From Xanthomonas cissicola (GTDB lineage Bacteria; Pseudomonadota; Gammaproteobacteria; Xanthomonadales; Xanthomonadaceae): a stretch of 64,000 nucleotides of DNA. Below, in pieces: positions 43,617-53,377 of this stretch (the first letter of the stretch is position 1; each line of letters begins with the position of its first letter). The notes under the pieces are model-generated. The model did not search any database and had not been told where the DNA came from. It saw nothing but the letters and a program-made list of their open reading frames with translations. The stretch lies in NCBI RefSeq assembly GCF_008801575.1, contig NZ_VZPL01000022.1:1-64000 (forward strand), written 5' to 3'. The position numbers and the translations under genes are program-made.

Positions 43617-44717
43617 TCAGAGACGCAACGGCATCACCACATGACGCGACTTCTCGCTGCTGGCCTCACGCACCAATGCAGACGAATTGGCATCACGCAG
43701 CTGGATCACCACGTGCTCATCGCGCAATGCCGACAGCGCGTCGAGCAAATAGTTGACGTTGAAGCCAATGGCCAGATCGTCGACCTTGGTATCGGCCTCG
43801 ATCTCTTCCTGCGCCTCTTCCTGCTCGGGGTTATGCGCGCTGATCTTCAGCTGACCCGGCGACACTTCCACACGGACACCGCGGTACTTCTCGTTGGACA
43901 GGATGGCCGCACGCTGTAGCGACGCGCGCAGCGCTTCACGATCCACCTTGACCTCGCGATCGGCGCCGATCGGAATCACTGCCTCGTAGTCCGGGAACCG
44001 CCCGTCGATCAGCTTCGAGGTAAAGGTCACATCACCGCGCTTGACGCGGATATGGCTGCGGCCCACTTCCAGCTCGACCTCGCGATCGGCACCTTCCAGC
44101 AAGCGCTGCAGCTCGGTCACGCCCTTGCGCGGCACGATGATCTGGCGCTTGGCGCCACCGGCTTTCTCCAGCTCCATCTCACATAGCGCCAGGCGATGAC
44201 CGTCGGTGGCCACGCAGCGCAGCAAGCCGTCGCGCAGGTCGAACAACAGGCCATTGAGGTAATAGCGCACGTCCTGCTGGGCCATGGCGAACGCGGTGCG
44301 CTCGATCAGCTCCTTGAGACCGGCTTCGGGCACCACGACGCGTTCGGTCGCTTCGACTTCGTCCACAGACGGAAAATCGTTGGAAGGCAACGTCGCCAGG
44401 GTGAAGCGGCTCCGCCCGGCTTGCACAGTGACCTTGTCGCCGGTCTGCGAAATGGTGACGCGGCTGCCGTCGGGCAGGGCTCGCAGGATGTCGAACAGCT
44501 TACGCGCCGGAATCGTGGTTTCGCCGTCCTGCGCGTCCTCCACCAGCGTGCGCGAGATCATTTCCACTTCCAGGTCGGTGCCGGTCAACGAGACCTGTCC
44601 ATCCTTGACCTGTACCAGCAAGTTGGCCAGGACGGGCAGGGTTTGACGGCGTTCGACCACATTGACCACTTGTGCCAATGGTTTGAGGAAGGCTTCGCGC
44701 TGCAGTGTAAAACGCAT
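43617..44717 (-). CDS. dnaN: DNA polymerase III beta subunit (sliding clamp)
   Basis: A 366-residue protein of normal length, made of three clamp domains. It starts MRFTLQREAFLKPLAQVVNVVERRQTLPVLANLLV and ends RHVVMPLRL, as the family does. It encircles DNA and tethers polymerase III and other partners. The gene lies between dnaA (276 bases away) and recF (1.05 kb away), all leftward, and is bordered on both sides by inverted origin-like modules. Confidence 0.99.
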   Translation of the reverse strand: MRFTLQREAFLKPLAQVVNVVERRQTLPVLANLLVQVKDGQVSLTGTDLEVEMISRTLVEDAQDGETTIPARKLFDILRALPDGSRVTISQTGDKVTVQAGRSRFTLATLPSNDFPSVDEVEATERVVVPEAGLKELIERTAFAMAQQDVRYYLNGLLFDLRDGLLRCVATDGHRLALCEMELEKAGGAKRQIIVPRKGVTELQRLLEGADREVELEVGRSHIRVKRGDVTFTSKLIDGRFPDYEAVIPIGADREVKVDREALRASLQRAAILSNEKYRGVRVEVSPGQLKISAHNPEQEEAQEEIEADTKVDDLAIGFNVNYLLDALSALRDEHVVIQLRDANSSALVREASSEKSRHVVMPLRL

Positions 44718-44729
44718 GTGGTTCCGTGC

Positions 44730-44930
44730 CCCTATGCTTTAAAAGATATGGAATAAATCAAAAGCTTGGTGGTGATGGTAGGGCCGTTTTCAGCGGATAA
44801 CCACCATAACTGTTTGTTTCCAAAGACATTTCAGCACCTGAAACGCGTTGGACTAGTGCGCCTGAGCTGGTCGGAAAACCTGTGGATAGTTTTCGAGCCC
44901 GACTGCGGCGCAACGTTATCCACAGATTCT
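44730..44930 (+). other. oriC: Origin-like module in the dnaA-dnaN gap
   Basis: AT-rich stretch at 44738-44764, the 22-base core at 44764-44785, a near-consensus DnaA box TGTGGATAG at 44881-44889 and a perfect one, TTATCCACA, at 44916-44924, plus a weak box at 44792-44800. The dnaA-dnaN gap has been reported to support autonomous replication in X. campestris. The same layout, inverted, is found at 42664-42886. Confidence 0.8.
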
Positions 44931-44993
44931 CCCGCATTTGACCCCAACGTTTCCACGCTTTTTTCCAGCCTGGCGCCGATGGCAGCCGATGGC

Positions 44994-46322
44994 TTACTCG
45001 CTGAGCTTGCGAATCAGCTTTTCCCAGTCCTCGCGGAGCTTGCCGTCGGCCTCCATCAACGTGCGGATCTGACGGCACGCATGCAGCACGGTGGTGTGGT
45101 CGCGGCCAGCGAAGGCATCGCCGATCTCCGGCAGGCTGTGCTCGGTGAGTTCCTTGGCCAGCGCCATCGCCACCTGGCGCGGGCGCGCCAGCGAGCGGGT
45201 GCGCCGCTTGGACAGCAGATCCTTCATTTGCAAGCCGTAGTAATCGGCCACAGTCTTCTGGATATTGGGAATGCCGATCGCCTGTTGCTGGGCGCGCAGC
45301 AGGTCGCGCAGCGTCTCCTGGGCAAATTCCACCGTGATCGAGCGCCCGGTGAAGTTGGCACGCGCCACCAGCGTGTTGAGCGCGCCTTCAAGGTCGCGCA
45401 CGTTGGAGCGCATCTTCTTGGCGATCAGGAATGCCACGTCGTCGGGAATTTCGGCGCCGCGCTCGCGCGCCTTGGCCAGCACGATGGCCGCGCGGGTCTC
45501 GAAGTCCGGCGGGTCGATCGCCACCGACAGGCCCCAGGCCAGGCGCGACTTCAGCCGCGGCTCCAGGCCTTCGACCTCGCGCGGGTAGCGGTCGCAGGTC
45601 AGGATGATCTGCTGGCGGCCATCGAACAGCGCGTTGAAGGTGTGGAAGAACTCTTCCTGGGTGCGGTCCTTGCCGGCGAAGAACTGGATGTCGTCGATCA
45701 GCAGCGCATCGATCTGCTGGAACTGGCGCTTGAACTGGTCCATCGCCTTGTCCTGCAGCGCCCGGATCATCGCGCTGAAGAACTGCTCCGAACGCAGATA
45801 CATCACCTTGGCGGCCGGATTGGCCTGACGCAGCGCATTGCCGGCCGCGAACATCAGGTGGGTCTTGCCCAGACCGGTGCTGCCGTACAGCAGCAACGGG
45901 TTGTGTGCACGGTCGCCGGGCTTCTGTGCAGCCTGGATCGCGGCCGCCAGGCCCAACTGGTTGCTGCGGCCTTCCACGAAGTTGGCGAAGGTGTAATGCG
46001 AATCCAGGTTGCCGGCGAACGGCACGATCGGTGCAGCCTGCGGCGCGCTCGGCACGGCCACGGGTGCAGGGGCCGGCTCGGGCGCGCGTGGACGCGAACC
46101 GACCGCCAGCGCGACGTCGCCATTGCCGGCGAAATACGCCAGCAATTCGCGAATGCGCGGCAGGTAACGTTCGCGCACCTGGTCGACGATGAAGGCGTTC
46201 GGGGCGTACAGCACGATGCTGTCGCCGCGATCTTCGGCTTGCAGGGGTTTCAACCAGGTGTGGACATCTTCGGGCGGGAATTCGGCTTCGAGACGTTCCA
46301 GACAGCGGGGCCAAGCATCCAT
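44994..46322 (-). CDS. dnaA: Chromosomal replication initiator DnaA
   Basis: This 442-residue AAA+ ATPase binds DnaA boxes and opens oriC. Domain I is at about 1-80 ([25 protein letters not shown]) and a Pro/Ala-rich domain II at about 80-105. Domain III has Walker A in [13 protein letters not shown] and Walker B in [13 protein letters not shown]. Domain IV carries the DNA-binding signature in [18 protein letters not shown] at 46322 is chosen; a TTG directly before it is the alternative. It is divergent from rpmH. Confidence 0.99.
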   Translation of the reverse strand: MDAWPRCLERLEAEFPPEDVHTWLKPLQAEDRGDSIVLYAPNAFIVDQVRERYLPRIRELLAYFAGNGDVALAVGSRPRAPEPAPAPVAVPSAPQAAPIVPFAGNLDSHYTFANFVEGRSNQLGLAAAIQAAQKPGDRAHNPLLLYGSTGLGKTHLMFAAGNALRQANPAAKVMYLRSEQFFSAMIRALQDKAMDQFKRQFQQIDALLIDDIQFFAGKDRTQEEFFHTFNALFDGRQQIILTCDRYPREVEGLEPRLKSRLAWGLSVAIDPPDFETRAAIVLAKARERGAEIPDDVAFLIAKKMRSNVRDLEGALNTLVARANFTGRSITVEFAQETLRDLLRAQQQAIGIPNIQKTVADYYGLQMKDLLSKRRTRSLARPRQVAMALAKELTEHSLPEIGDAFAGRDHTTVLHACRQIRTLMEADGKLREDWEKLIRKLSE

Positions 46323-46435
46323 CAAAGTATGATCATCTGTTGCTGGCTGCGGCGCGCAGAAAAGCGCCGTGCTCGCAGCCCGGTAGTGAAAAGAGGATGG
46401 ACCAGCCTAGCACCGAGGGCAGGGTTTTCCCAGAG

Positions 46436-46444
46436 TTATTCACA
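46436..46444 (+). promoter_or_regulatory. DnaA box in the dnaA-rpmH gap
   Basis: TTATTCACA matches the TTATNCACA consensus. It lies about 115 bases upstream of dnaA and about 55 bases from the rpmH -35 box. It may serve in autoregulation of dnaA or as part of the origin. Confidence 0.7.
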
Positions 46445-46496
46445 GGGCAATCCACAGGCCAATGGTGTCCTTATCGGCGGTAAAGCGAGCAGGGTG

Positions 46497-46524
46497 TTGA
46501 CCGCCGCCGCGCAAGGCCTATAGA
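46497..46524 (+). promoter_or_regulatory. Sigma-70 promoter of rpmH
   Basis: TTGACC (46497-46502), a 16-base spacer and TATAGA (46519-46524) form a strong promoter. It would start the rpmH transcript near 46531, about 34 bases before the ATG. Confidence 0.8.
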
Positions 46525-46564
46525 ATTGCCGGTTCTATTCGTCTCCATTCATGCAGAGGGCCCC

Positions 46565-46705
46565 ATGGCCACCAAGCGTACTTTCCAACCCAGCAATCTC
46601 AAGCGAGCACGCGACCATGGTTTCCGCGCACGTATGGCAACCGCCGACGGCCGCAAGATCCTGGCTCGCCGCCGCGCCAAGGGCCGCAAGCGCCTGAGCG
46701 CTTGA
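46565..46705 (+). CDS. rpmH: 50S ribosomal protein L34
   Basis: A 46-residue, very basic protein: [20 protein letters not shown] at the start and [15 protein letters not shown] at the end, the full L34 signature. It is too short for most gene finders' length filters. It begins the rpmH-rnpA-yidC series away from the origin, and rnpA follows by 38 bases. Confidence 0.99.
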
Positions 46706-46743
46706 TTGCCGCGCCGCTCCCTGCGGCCGAGGCAGTCCCTACC

Positions 46744-47181
46744 GTGAACGCATCGAACCCGTGCAGGCGATTTCCTCGCTCTGCGCGGGTTCGTACGCGT
46801 GCGCAATATACGATCGTATTCGATACTGCACGTCGCACCTCGGACCCACTCCTGAGCCTGCACTGGCGCACCGGCGACACGCCGCCGCGCCTGGGCATGG
46901 CGGTGTCGCGCAAGGTCGACACGAGGGCGGTCGGGCGCAACCGCATCAAGCGCGTGTTGCGTGACGCCATGCGGCATCTACTCCCTGAGCTGGCCGGTGG
47001 CGATTACGTCATCGTGGCGCGCTCGGCAGCTGCAAAAGCGACCAATCCACAGATTCGCGACGCTTTCCTGCGTCTGCTGCGCCGTGCTGGCGCATTGCCC
47101 CTGCCTGCTGCGGCCGGCACAATGCCGCCCGCCAGGACGGTGCACCCATCCTCCCTTTCCCCGACAGAGCCGGAACTGTAG
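46744..47181 (+). CDS. rnpA: Ribonuclease P protein component
   Basis: A 145-residue basic protein that binds RNase P RNA to mature tRNA 5' ends. The RnpA signature [16 protein letters not shown] lies near residue 60, preceded by [13 protein letters not shown] at 46744 is chosen as start because the family begins at [17 protein letters not shown]. The C-terminal 25 residues are Pro/Ser-rich. yidC follows after 25 bases; no yidD gene lies between, unlike in many bacteria. Confidence 0.96.
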   Translation: MNASNPCRRFPRSARVRTRAQYTIVFDTARRTSDPLLSLHWRTGDTPPRLGMAVSRKVDTRAVGRNRIKRVLRDAMRHLLPELAGGDYVIVARSAAAKATNPQIRDAFLRLLRRAGALPLPAAAGTMPPARTVHPSSLSPTEPEL

Positions 47182-47206
47182 TTCCGACTGAGCGAGTTGC
47201 TGCCCG

Positions 47207-48931
47207 ATGAACCAGACCCGTGTTTTCCTGATTTTTGCCTGGCTGATGGTCGCGGCGCTGCTGTGGATGGAGTGGGGCAAGGACAAGGCCGCTGCCAATG
47301 CGCCTGTGGTCGCTGCAACGCAGTCGGTTCCGGCGGCCCGTGATCTGGATGCGGCCACGCCGAGTGCGGCCAATGTGCCCGCTGCTCAGGCCATTCCGCA
47401 GGCCGGCGCGCCAGGTGCAGTGCCGGCGACCAGCACCACCGCCGCGACACCGGCTGCTGCCGGCGCCGCACCAGTGGTGACCCTGACCTCGGACGTGCTG
47501 CGCCTGAAGCTGGATGGCCGCAGCGTGCTCGATGCCGAGCTGCTGCAATTCCCGCAGACCAAGGACGGCACCGCGCCGGTCAGTCTGCTGACCGAAGATC
47601 CGGCGCACCCGTATAACGCCACCAGCGGCTGGGCCAGCGAGCATTCGCCGGTGCCGGGCGTGGGCGGCTTCCGCGCCGAGCAGCCGGGCACGACGTTCGA
47701 CATGGCCAAGGGCCAGAACACGCTGGTGGTGCCATTCGTCTGGAATGGCCCCGACGGCGTCTCGATCCGTCGCACCTTTACCCTGGAGCGCGGCCGCTAT
47801 GCCATCTCGATCAAGGACGAGGTGATCAACAAGAGTGGCGCGCCGTGGAACGGCTACGTCTTCCGCAAGCTGAGCCGGGTGCCGACCATCCTCAGCCGTG
47901 GCATGACCAATCCGGATTCCTTCAGCTTCAATGGCGCGACCTGGTACAGCCCGCAGGAAGGCTATGAGCGCCGTGCGTTCAAGGACTACATGGACGACGG
48001 TGGCCTGAATCGCCAGATCACCGGCGGCTGGGTGGCGCTGCTGCAGCACCACTTCTTCACCGCGTGGATTCCGCAGAAGGACCAGGCCTCGCTGTATGTG
48101 CTGGCTCAGGACGGCCCGCGCGACGTGGCCGAGCTGCGTGGCCCGGCCTTCACCGTGGCGCCTGGCCAGACCGCCAGCACCGAAGCGCGCCTGTGGGTGG
48201 GCCCGAAGCTGGTCAGCCTGATCGCCAAGGAAGACGTCAAGGGTCTGGACCGCGTTGTCGATTACAGCCGCTTCTCGATCATGGCCATCATCGGCCAGGG
48301 TCTGTTCTGGGTGTTGAGCCACCTGCACAGCTTCCTGCACAACTGGGGCTGGGCCATCATCGGCCTGGTGGTGCTGCTGCGTCTGGCGCTGTATCCGCTG
48401 TCGGCCGCGCAGTACAAGTCCGGCGCCAAGATGCGACGCTTCCAGCCGCGCCTGGCGCAGCTCAAGGAGCGCTACGGCGACGATCGCGTCAAGTACCAGC
48501 AGGCGACGATGGAGCTGTTCAAGAAGGAAAAGATCAACCCGATGGGCGGCTGCCTGCCGCTACTGATCCAGATGCCGATCTTCTTCGCGCTGTACTGGGT
48601 GCTGGTGGAGTCGGTGGAACTGCGCCAGGCGCCGTGGCTGGGCTGGATCCAGGATCTGACTGCGCGCGACCCGTACTTCATCCTGCCGTTGCTCAATATC
48701 TCGATCATGTGGGCGACGCAGAAGCTGACCCCGACCCCGGGCATGGACCCGATGCAGGCCAAGATGATGCAGTTCATGCCGCTGGTGTTCGGCGTCATGA
48801 TGGCCTTTATGCCGGCCGGCCTGGTGCTGTACTGGGTGGTCAATGGCGGCCTGGGCCTGTTGATCCAATGGTGGATGATCCGCCAGCACGGCGAGAAGCC
48901 GAGCAAGATCATCCAGGCCAACGCCAAGTAA
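47207..48931 (+). CDS. yidC: Membrane protein insertase YidC
   Basis: A 574-residue protein inserting inner-membrane proteins with or without Sec. N-terminal helix ([18 protein letters not shown]), an Ala-rich linker, the large periplasmic beta-supersandwich (about 85-340) and the conserved five-helix core (about 350-560) with [22 protein letters not shown], the Arg-bearing hydrophilic groove, and the Cys-less [18 protein letters not shown] segment. It is third in the rpmH operon and closed by a terminator. Confidence 0.98.
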   Translation: MNQTRVFLIFAWLMVAALLWMEWGKDKAAANAPVVAATQSVPAARDLDAATPSAANVPAAQAIPQAGAPGAVPATSTTAATPAAAGAAPVVTLTSDVLRLKLDGRSVLDAELLQFPQTKDGTAPVSLLTEDPAHPYNATSGWASEHSPVPGVGGFRAEQPGTTFDMAKGQNTLVVPFVWNGPDGVSIRRTFTLERGRYAISIKDEVINKSGAPWNGYVFRKLSRVPTILSRGMTNPDSFSFNGATWYSPQEGYERRAFKDYMDDGGLNRQITGGWVALLQHHFFTAWIPQKDQASLYVLAQDGPRDVAELRGPAFTVAPGQTASTEARLWVGPKLVSLIAKEDVKGLDRVVDYSRFSIMAIIGQGLFWVLSHLHSFLHNWGWAIIGLVVLLRLALYPLSAAQYKSGAKMRRFQPRLAQLKERYGDDRVKYQQATMELFKKEKINPMGGCLPLLIQMPIFFALYWVLVESVELRQAPWLGWIQDLTARDPYFILPLLNISIMWATQKLTPTPGMDPMQAKMMQFMPLVFGVMMAFMPAGLVLYWVVNGGLGLLIQWWMIRQHGEKPSKIIQANAK

Positions 48932-48937
48932 GTTCAA

Positions 48938-48964
48938 GAAGGCCCGCCGCAAGGCGGGCTTTCT
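48938..48964 (+). terminator. Intrinsic terminator after yidC
   Basis: AAGGCCCGCC, a GCAA loop and GGCGGGCTTTCT lie directly after the yidC stop codon. Confidence 0.85.
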
Positions 48965-49016
48965 GCATGTCAGCGCGCATTTATTGCCTGTTGTCTCTTT
49001 CGCCAAGGACGCCGTC

Positions 49017-50452
49017 GTGACCACATCGCCGTTGCATCGCCTGTTGCTGTGCGCAAGTTGCATGGGAGTGCTGGCGCTGGCCGGCTGCGGCAGGCATGAC
49101 GCGAGCGATGCTGCCGCCGCTGCCAAGCCCGCTGCTGCAACGAGCGCTGGCACGCAGGCGGGCACGGCCGGGGACGCCACGCCCGCCTTGATCGCGCAAC
49201 TGCGCCAACAACTGGACCGGCACCGCCGCATCATCGTGCTGCTGGCCGATGAGGGCAAACAAAGGCCACGCGATCGCGCCACCTCCAGCAGCGTGGGCCA
49301 GCAGTTGTTCCATGAAAACCTGGAGCAGCGCGAGCGCATTGCCGCATCCTTCGACACCGTGCTGATCTCCCAGGACGCGCGCCGGTTCGCGACGATTGCC
49401 GCGGTGCTGGACGAGGCGGAATCTGCGCCGGATCTGTTCGATGCCGACCGCCTGGCATTTGCCGAGGTGCTGCGCGATCTACATGCGCGCATCGGCCGCG
49501 ATTCTGCATTGCCGGCGGTGAAACTGCATCAGCGCATCGGCGAGGATCTGGAGGCGCTGGACGAGATCGAGCGTAGCTACAACAAGGAGCTGACGCAGAT
49601 CTTCAGCCGTTTCGACCGCAGCCGCGCCATCGTGCCCAAGCGCGAGAAATGGGACGACTATGTGGCGCATCTGCGCACGCTGTACACGCGCGAGAACATC
49701 CTGCGCGACCATGGCGTGGTAGAGCCGTACCCGTTCGCCGCGCGCGACAGCGACAGCGAAGTGTTCGGCCGCGACCTGCCGCCCAAGACGGTGGTGCTCA
49801 CCTTCGACGATGGCCCGCACAGGGCCTACACCGAAGAGATCGTGGCAATTCTCAAGCGCTACGATGTGCCAGGCGTGTTCTTCGAAGTGGGGCGCAATCT
49901 CGGCAGTTTGGATGCCCAGGGCAAAGCGAAACTTGCGCCGCTGTCAAAAATCAGCCACACGCTGATGGAAGAAGGCTACGTCGTGGGAACCACAGCCTGA
50001 CGCACGCACAGTTGTCCAAAACCACCGGCGATGCACTACGCAGCCAGGTACTGGATGCCGACGCCTTGCTGCGTGCGGTGGACGACAAACGTGCGCCGCT
50101 GTTCCGGTTTCCGTATGGCGCACGTAATGCGGAAGGCTTGCAGCTGCTCGGCGAGGCCGGCCTGAAATCGATCATGTGGAACATCGACTCGTTGGACTGG
50201 GCCGACCCGGTGCCGGAATCCATCGTGCAACGCGTGCTCGATCAAGTGAACAAGGAGCAGCGCGGCATCGTGCTGTTCCATGACATCCACGACCGCGCAG
50301 TGAAAGCGCTGCCGCAGATTCTGGATCGTCTCATCGCCGACGGTTACCAGTTCGCCGGCTGGAATGGCCGCGAGTTTTCGGTGGCGCACGCGCCCAGCGC
50401 GTTAGCCGATGCCACGGTGACACCGGCTATGCGAAATCGTGGGCGATCGTGA
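49017..50452 (+). pseudogene. Polysaccharide deacetylase (NodB) lipoprotein, frameshifted; N-terminal part of a fusion
   Basis: A GTG at 49017 with AAGGAC upstream opens a lipoprotein (LHRLLLCASCMGVLALAGCG) with a helical region of about 200 residues and then a NodB domain (KTVVLTFDDGPHRAYTEEI, the TFDDGP metal motif). The frame stops at 50000 right after GYVVG. In another frame it resumes with NHSLTHAQL, the zinc His motif that should follow at once, then FRFPYGARNAEG and GIVLFHDIHDRA. A single-base loss near 49988 explains this. The second frame ends at 50452, where the caspase frame takes over. Such enzymes remove acetyl groups from extracellular polysaccharides. Confidence 0.82.
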
Positions 50453-51717
50453 TCGGTATCGACGACTACGCGCACTGGCCCAGGCTCGAATATGCCGCCA
50501 ACGATGCGCAGGCGATTGCCAGTACCCTGACCGGGCCGTTGGGATTTCCATCCTCGCAAGTGATCGTGCTCAAGAACGGGCAGGCCACGCGCAACAACAT
50601 TCTGGCCGCATTCCACGACCGCCTCGGCGAAGGCCGTGCACAAACCAACGACCGCGTGTTCGTGTTCTTTGCCGGGCATGGCGCCACACGACGGCTGGCT
50701 TCCGGTCGCGATCTTGGCTACATCATTCCGGTCGACTCGGACCCGCAGCATCTGGCCAGCGATGCGATCGCAATGAGCGATTTGCAGAACATCGCCGAAA
50801 GCCTGCAGGCCAAGCACGTCTTGTTCATGATGGATGCGTGTTACAGCGGGCTGGGGTTGACGCGTGGCGGGCCGACGTCCGGCGCGTATCTGCGCGAGAA
50901 CGCGCGGCGTATCGCGCGCCAGATGCTCACCGCCGGCGGCGCCGATCAACAGGTGGCCGATAGCGGGCCCAATGGGCATTCTGTGTTCACCTGGGTGCTG
51001 TTGCAGGCATTGGCCGGCAAGGGCGACCTCAATGGCGACGGCTTGATCACCGGGACCGAACTGGCCGCGTACGTGGCGCCTGCGGTGTCGGCAGTCTCGG
51101 CGCAGACGCCGGCATTCGGCAGCCTGCCCGGTTCGCAAGGCGGCGAATTCGTGTTCCAGGTTCCCAGCGGCGATGAGTTCCTCACTGCAGAGACCGCGCA
51201 GCTGTCGGCCGATGCGATTGCGCTCAACGGACGCGTGGACGCAGCGCGCCCTGCGTCGGCCTCAGCCGGTGCGACAGTGGCTGCGGCGCCGGTGACGGTG
51301 AAGACGCTGCAAGGTGGACAAGCTACGCTGGTGTTACCCGCCGCAGTGAAGAGCAGCGATCGCCAACGCGCACAACTGGCCAACGAACGCGGCCTGCAGT
51401 TGTACAAGGAAAAGCGCTATGTCGATGCGGCCGAGCAATTTGCCGAAGCACTGAAGCTACGCCCGGATTTCGCGCTGGCGGCCAACAACCTGGGCTTTGT
51501 GTATTACCGTCAGGGGCGCTTTGCCGAATCGGCGCGTTGGCTGGAAAATACCTTGAAGATCGATCCCTCGCGCGCAGTGGCCTATCTCAATCTCGGCGAT
51601 GCATATGCAAAGGCAGGCGATCGCGACAAGGCGCGCAAGGCCTATTCCACGTACCTGGAATTGCAGCCGCAAGGCAGTGGTGCGGAGCAGGCGCGTACGC
51701 AGCTGCAATCGTTGTGA
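50449..51717 (+). CDS. Caspase-fold (peptidase C14) protein with TPR repeats; C-terminal part of a broken fusion
   Basis: In its own frame from a GTG at 50449 this gives 422 residues: a caspase-like domain with the His of VFVFFAGHGATRR and Cys of VLFMMDACYSGLG, an Ala-rich linker, then three TPR units (about 310-415). The first core strand of the fold (YAKSWAIVIGID) is coded upstream in the same frame, overlapping the end of the NodB frame, so the GTG start would truncate the fold. This and the continuous homology suggest one former gene for NodB-caspase-TPR. Whether this half is still expressed alone is uncertain; it lacks a signal peptide. Confidence 0.75.
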   Translation: MIGIDDYAHWPRLEYAANDAQAIASTLTGPLGFPSSQVIVLKNGQATRNNILAAFHDRLGEGRAQTNDRVFVFFAGHGATRRLASGRDLGYIIPVDSDPQHLASDAIAMSDLQNIAESLQAKHVLFMMDACYSGLGLTRGGPTSGAYLRENARRIARQMLTAGGADQQVADSGPNGHSVFTWVLLQALAGKGDLNGDGLITGTELAAYVAPAVSAVSAQTPAFGSLPGSQGGEFVFQVPSGDEFLTAETAQLSADAIALNGRVDAARPASASAGATVAAAPVTVKTLQGGQATLVLPAAVKSSDRQRAQLANERGLQLYKEKRYVDAAEQFAEALKLRPDFALAANNLGFVYYRQGRFAESARWLENTLKIDPSRAVAYLNLGDAYAKAGDRDKARKAYSTYLELQPQGSGAEQARTQLQSL

Positions 51718-51874
51718 CTGAAGTAGCGACACGACATGGCGTGCAGATGCCAGACAGCGCGATTGTCGCAACGGTAGGCGACTCAAAAGTGCCCGCAAAC
51801 ATGTGGCTCGGCACTGCTGGCCGCGCCGTTTAAAATCCACGTGTCCTTGTTCAATCCACCATAGAGCAGTGTCC

Positions 51875-53215
51875 ATGTCGTCTTCCACCTCGACCATCGT
51901 TGCCATCGCCAGTGCTGCCGGAATCGGCGGCGTGGGCATCGTGCGCTTGTCCGGGCCGCAGTCGGTGCAGATCGCAGCGCACCTTGGAATTGCGCGGATG
52001 CAGCCGCGGCATGCGCACTACGCGCGTTTTCGCGATGGGAACGGCGCCGTCATCGACGATGGCATTGCGCTGTGGTTCAACGCGCCGCACAGCTTCACCG
52101 GCGAAGATGTCGTCGAGCTGCAAGGTCATGGCAGCCCGGTGCTGTTGCGGCAACTGGTTGCCCGCTGCATCGAACTGGGTGCACGTCAGGCACGCGCCGG
52201 CGAATTCAGCGAACGTGCGTTTCTCAACGGCAAGCTCGATCTTGCGCAGGCCGAGGCCATTGCCGACTTGATCGCGGCCGGCGACCTGCGGGCGGCACGC
52301 GCCGCGCGGCGCGCACTGGACGGCGTGTTTTCGCAACGGGTCGATGCACTGGCCGAGACCCTGACGCGCCTGCGTATCCATGTCGAGGCAGCCATCGACT
52401 TTGCCGATGAGCCGCTCGACACCTTGGGCGGCAATCAAGTACGCGATGGTCTGGGTCAGGCGCGCAACGTGCTCGCACAGCTGCTGCGCGATGCCGAACG
52501 CGGGCGTAAGTTGCGCGACGGCCTGCATGCGGTGTTGATCGGTCCGCCCAATGCCGGCAAGAGTTCCCTGCTCAATGCGCTGGCCGGAAGCGACCGCGCA
52601 ATCGTCACCGATGTTGCCGGCACCACCCGCGACACCTTGCACGAAGCCATCCAGCTGGACGGTTTCGAGTTGACCTTGGTCGATACCGCCGGCCTGCGCG
52701 ATGGCGGCGATGCGATCGAACGCGAAGGCATGCGCCGCGCACGCGCCGAACTGGAGCGCGCCGACCTGGCGCTGGTGGTGCTGGATGCACGCGACCCGCA
52801 GGCCGCCCGCGATGCCATCGGCGATGCCATCGACACGGTGCCGCGTCAGCTGTGGATCCACAACAAATGCGATCTGCTCAGCAATGCCGCATCGCTCGAT
52901 GCCAACGCGATCGCTGTCTCTGCCGTGACCGGACAAGGACTGGAGCAATTGCACATCCGCCTGCGCGCGCTTGCGCTCGGCGATGGCGTGGACAGCGTCG
53001 ACGGCGAGTTCTCTGCTCGCACGCGGCATGTTCAGGCGCTGCGTCGCGCCGAACAGCACGCCGATGCTGCCGATCTGGAGCTCGGTTTCGAACAACTGGA
53101 ACTGGCTGCCGAAGAACTGCGTCTGGCACATGAAGCGCTCGGCGAGATCACCGGAAAGCTCAGCGCCGACGACCTGCTCGGCAAGATCTTCTCGAGTTTT
53201 TGCATCGGCAAGTGA
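51875..53215 (+). CDS. mnmE: tRNA modification GTPase MnmE
   Basis: A 446-residue GTPase that, with MnmG, modifies the wobble uridine of certain tRNAs. N-terminal tetrahydrofolate-binding domain (about 1-118), helical domain, and an inserted G domain with [14 protein letters not shown] (G1), [10 protein letters not shown] (G2), DTAGLRDG (G3) and NKCD (G4). It ends FCIGK, the catalytic Cys motif of the family. The start MSSSTST at 51875 follows family length. mnmG is not next to it in this window. Confidence 0.98.
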   Translation: MSSSTSTIVAIASAAGIGGVGIVRLSGPQSVQIAAHLGIARMQPRHAHYARFRDGNGAVIDDGIALWFNAPHSFTGEDVVELQGHGSPVLLRQLVARCIELGARQARAGEFSERAFLNGKLDLAQAEAIADLIAAGDLRAARAARRALDGVFSQRVDALAETLTRLRIHVEAAIDFADEPLDTLGGNQVRDGLGQARNVLAQLLRDAERGRKLRDGLHAVLIGPPNAGKSSLLNALAGSDRAIVTDVAGTTRDTLHEAIQLDGFELTLVDTAGLRDGGDAIEREGMRRARAELERADLALVVLDARDPQAARDAIGDAIDTVPRQLWIHNKCDLLSNAASLDANAIAVSAVTGQGLEQLHIRLRALALGDGVDSVDGEFSARTRHVQALRRAEQHADAADLELGFEQLELAAEELRLAHEALGEITGKLSADDLLGKIFSSFCIGK

Positions 53216-53377
53216 TGCGGTGGTGCCCAGCGCGATGAGGCGCGCGGAAACCGTTGGAATCAGCCGCACCCAAACGCATCTGCCGCCGCACATCAGCTGC
53301 GTGGACGGCGATGCGGGCGCAAACTGTCGCACCTCGTCCGAGCACCGCAGGCGCACCGCCCGTGCGCTTGCCGTGGA

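Noticed and set aside
48984-49016. Upstream start codon for the deacetylase gene
   Set aside because: The GTG at 49017 has AAGGAC at proper distance and begins the lipoprotein signal; the longer reading would put 11 residues before it.
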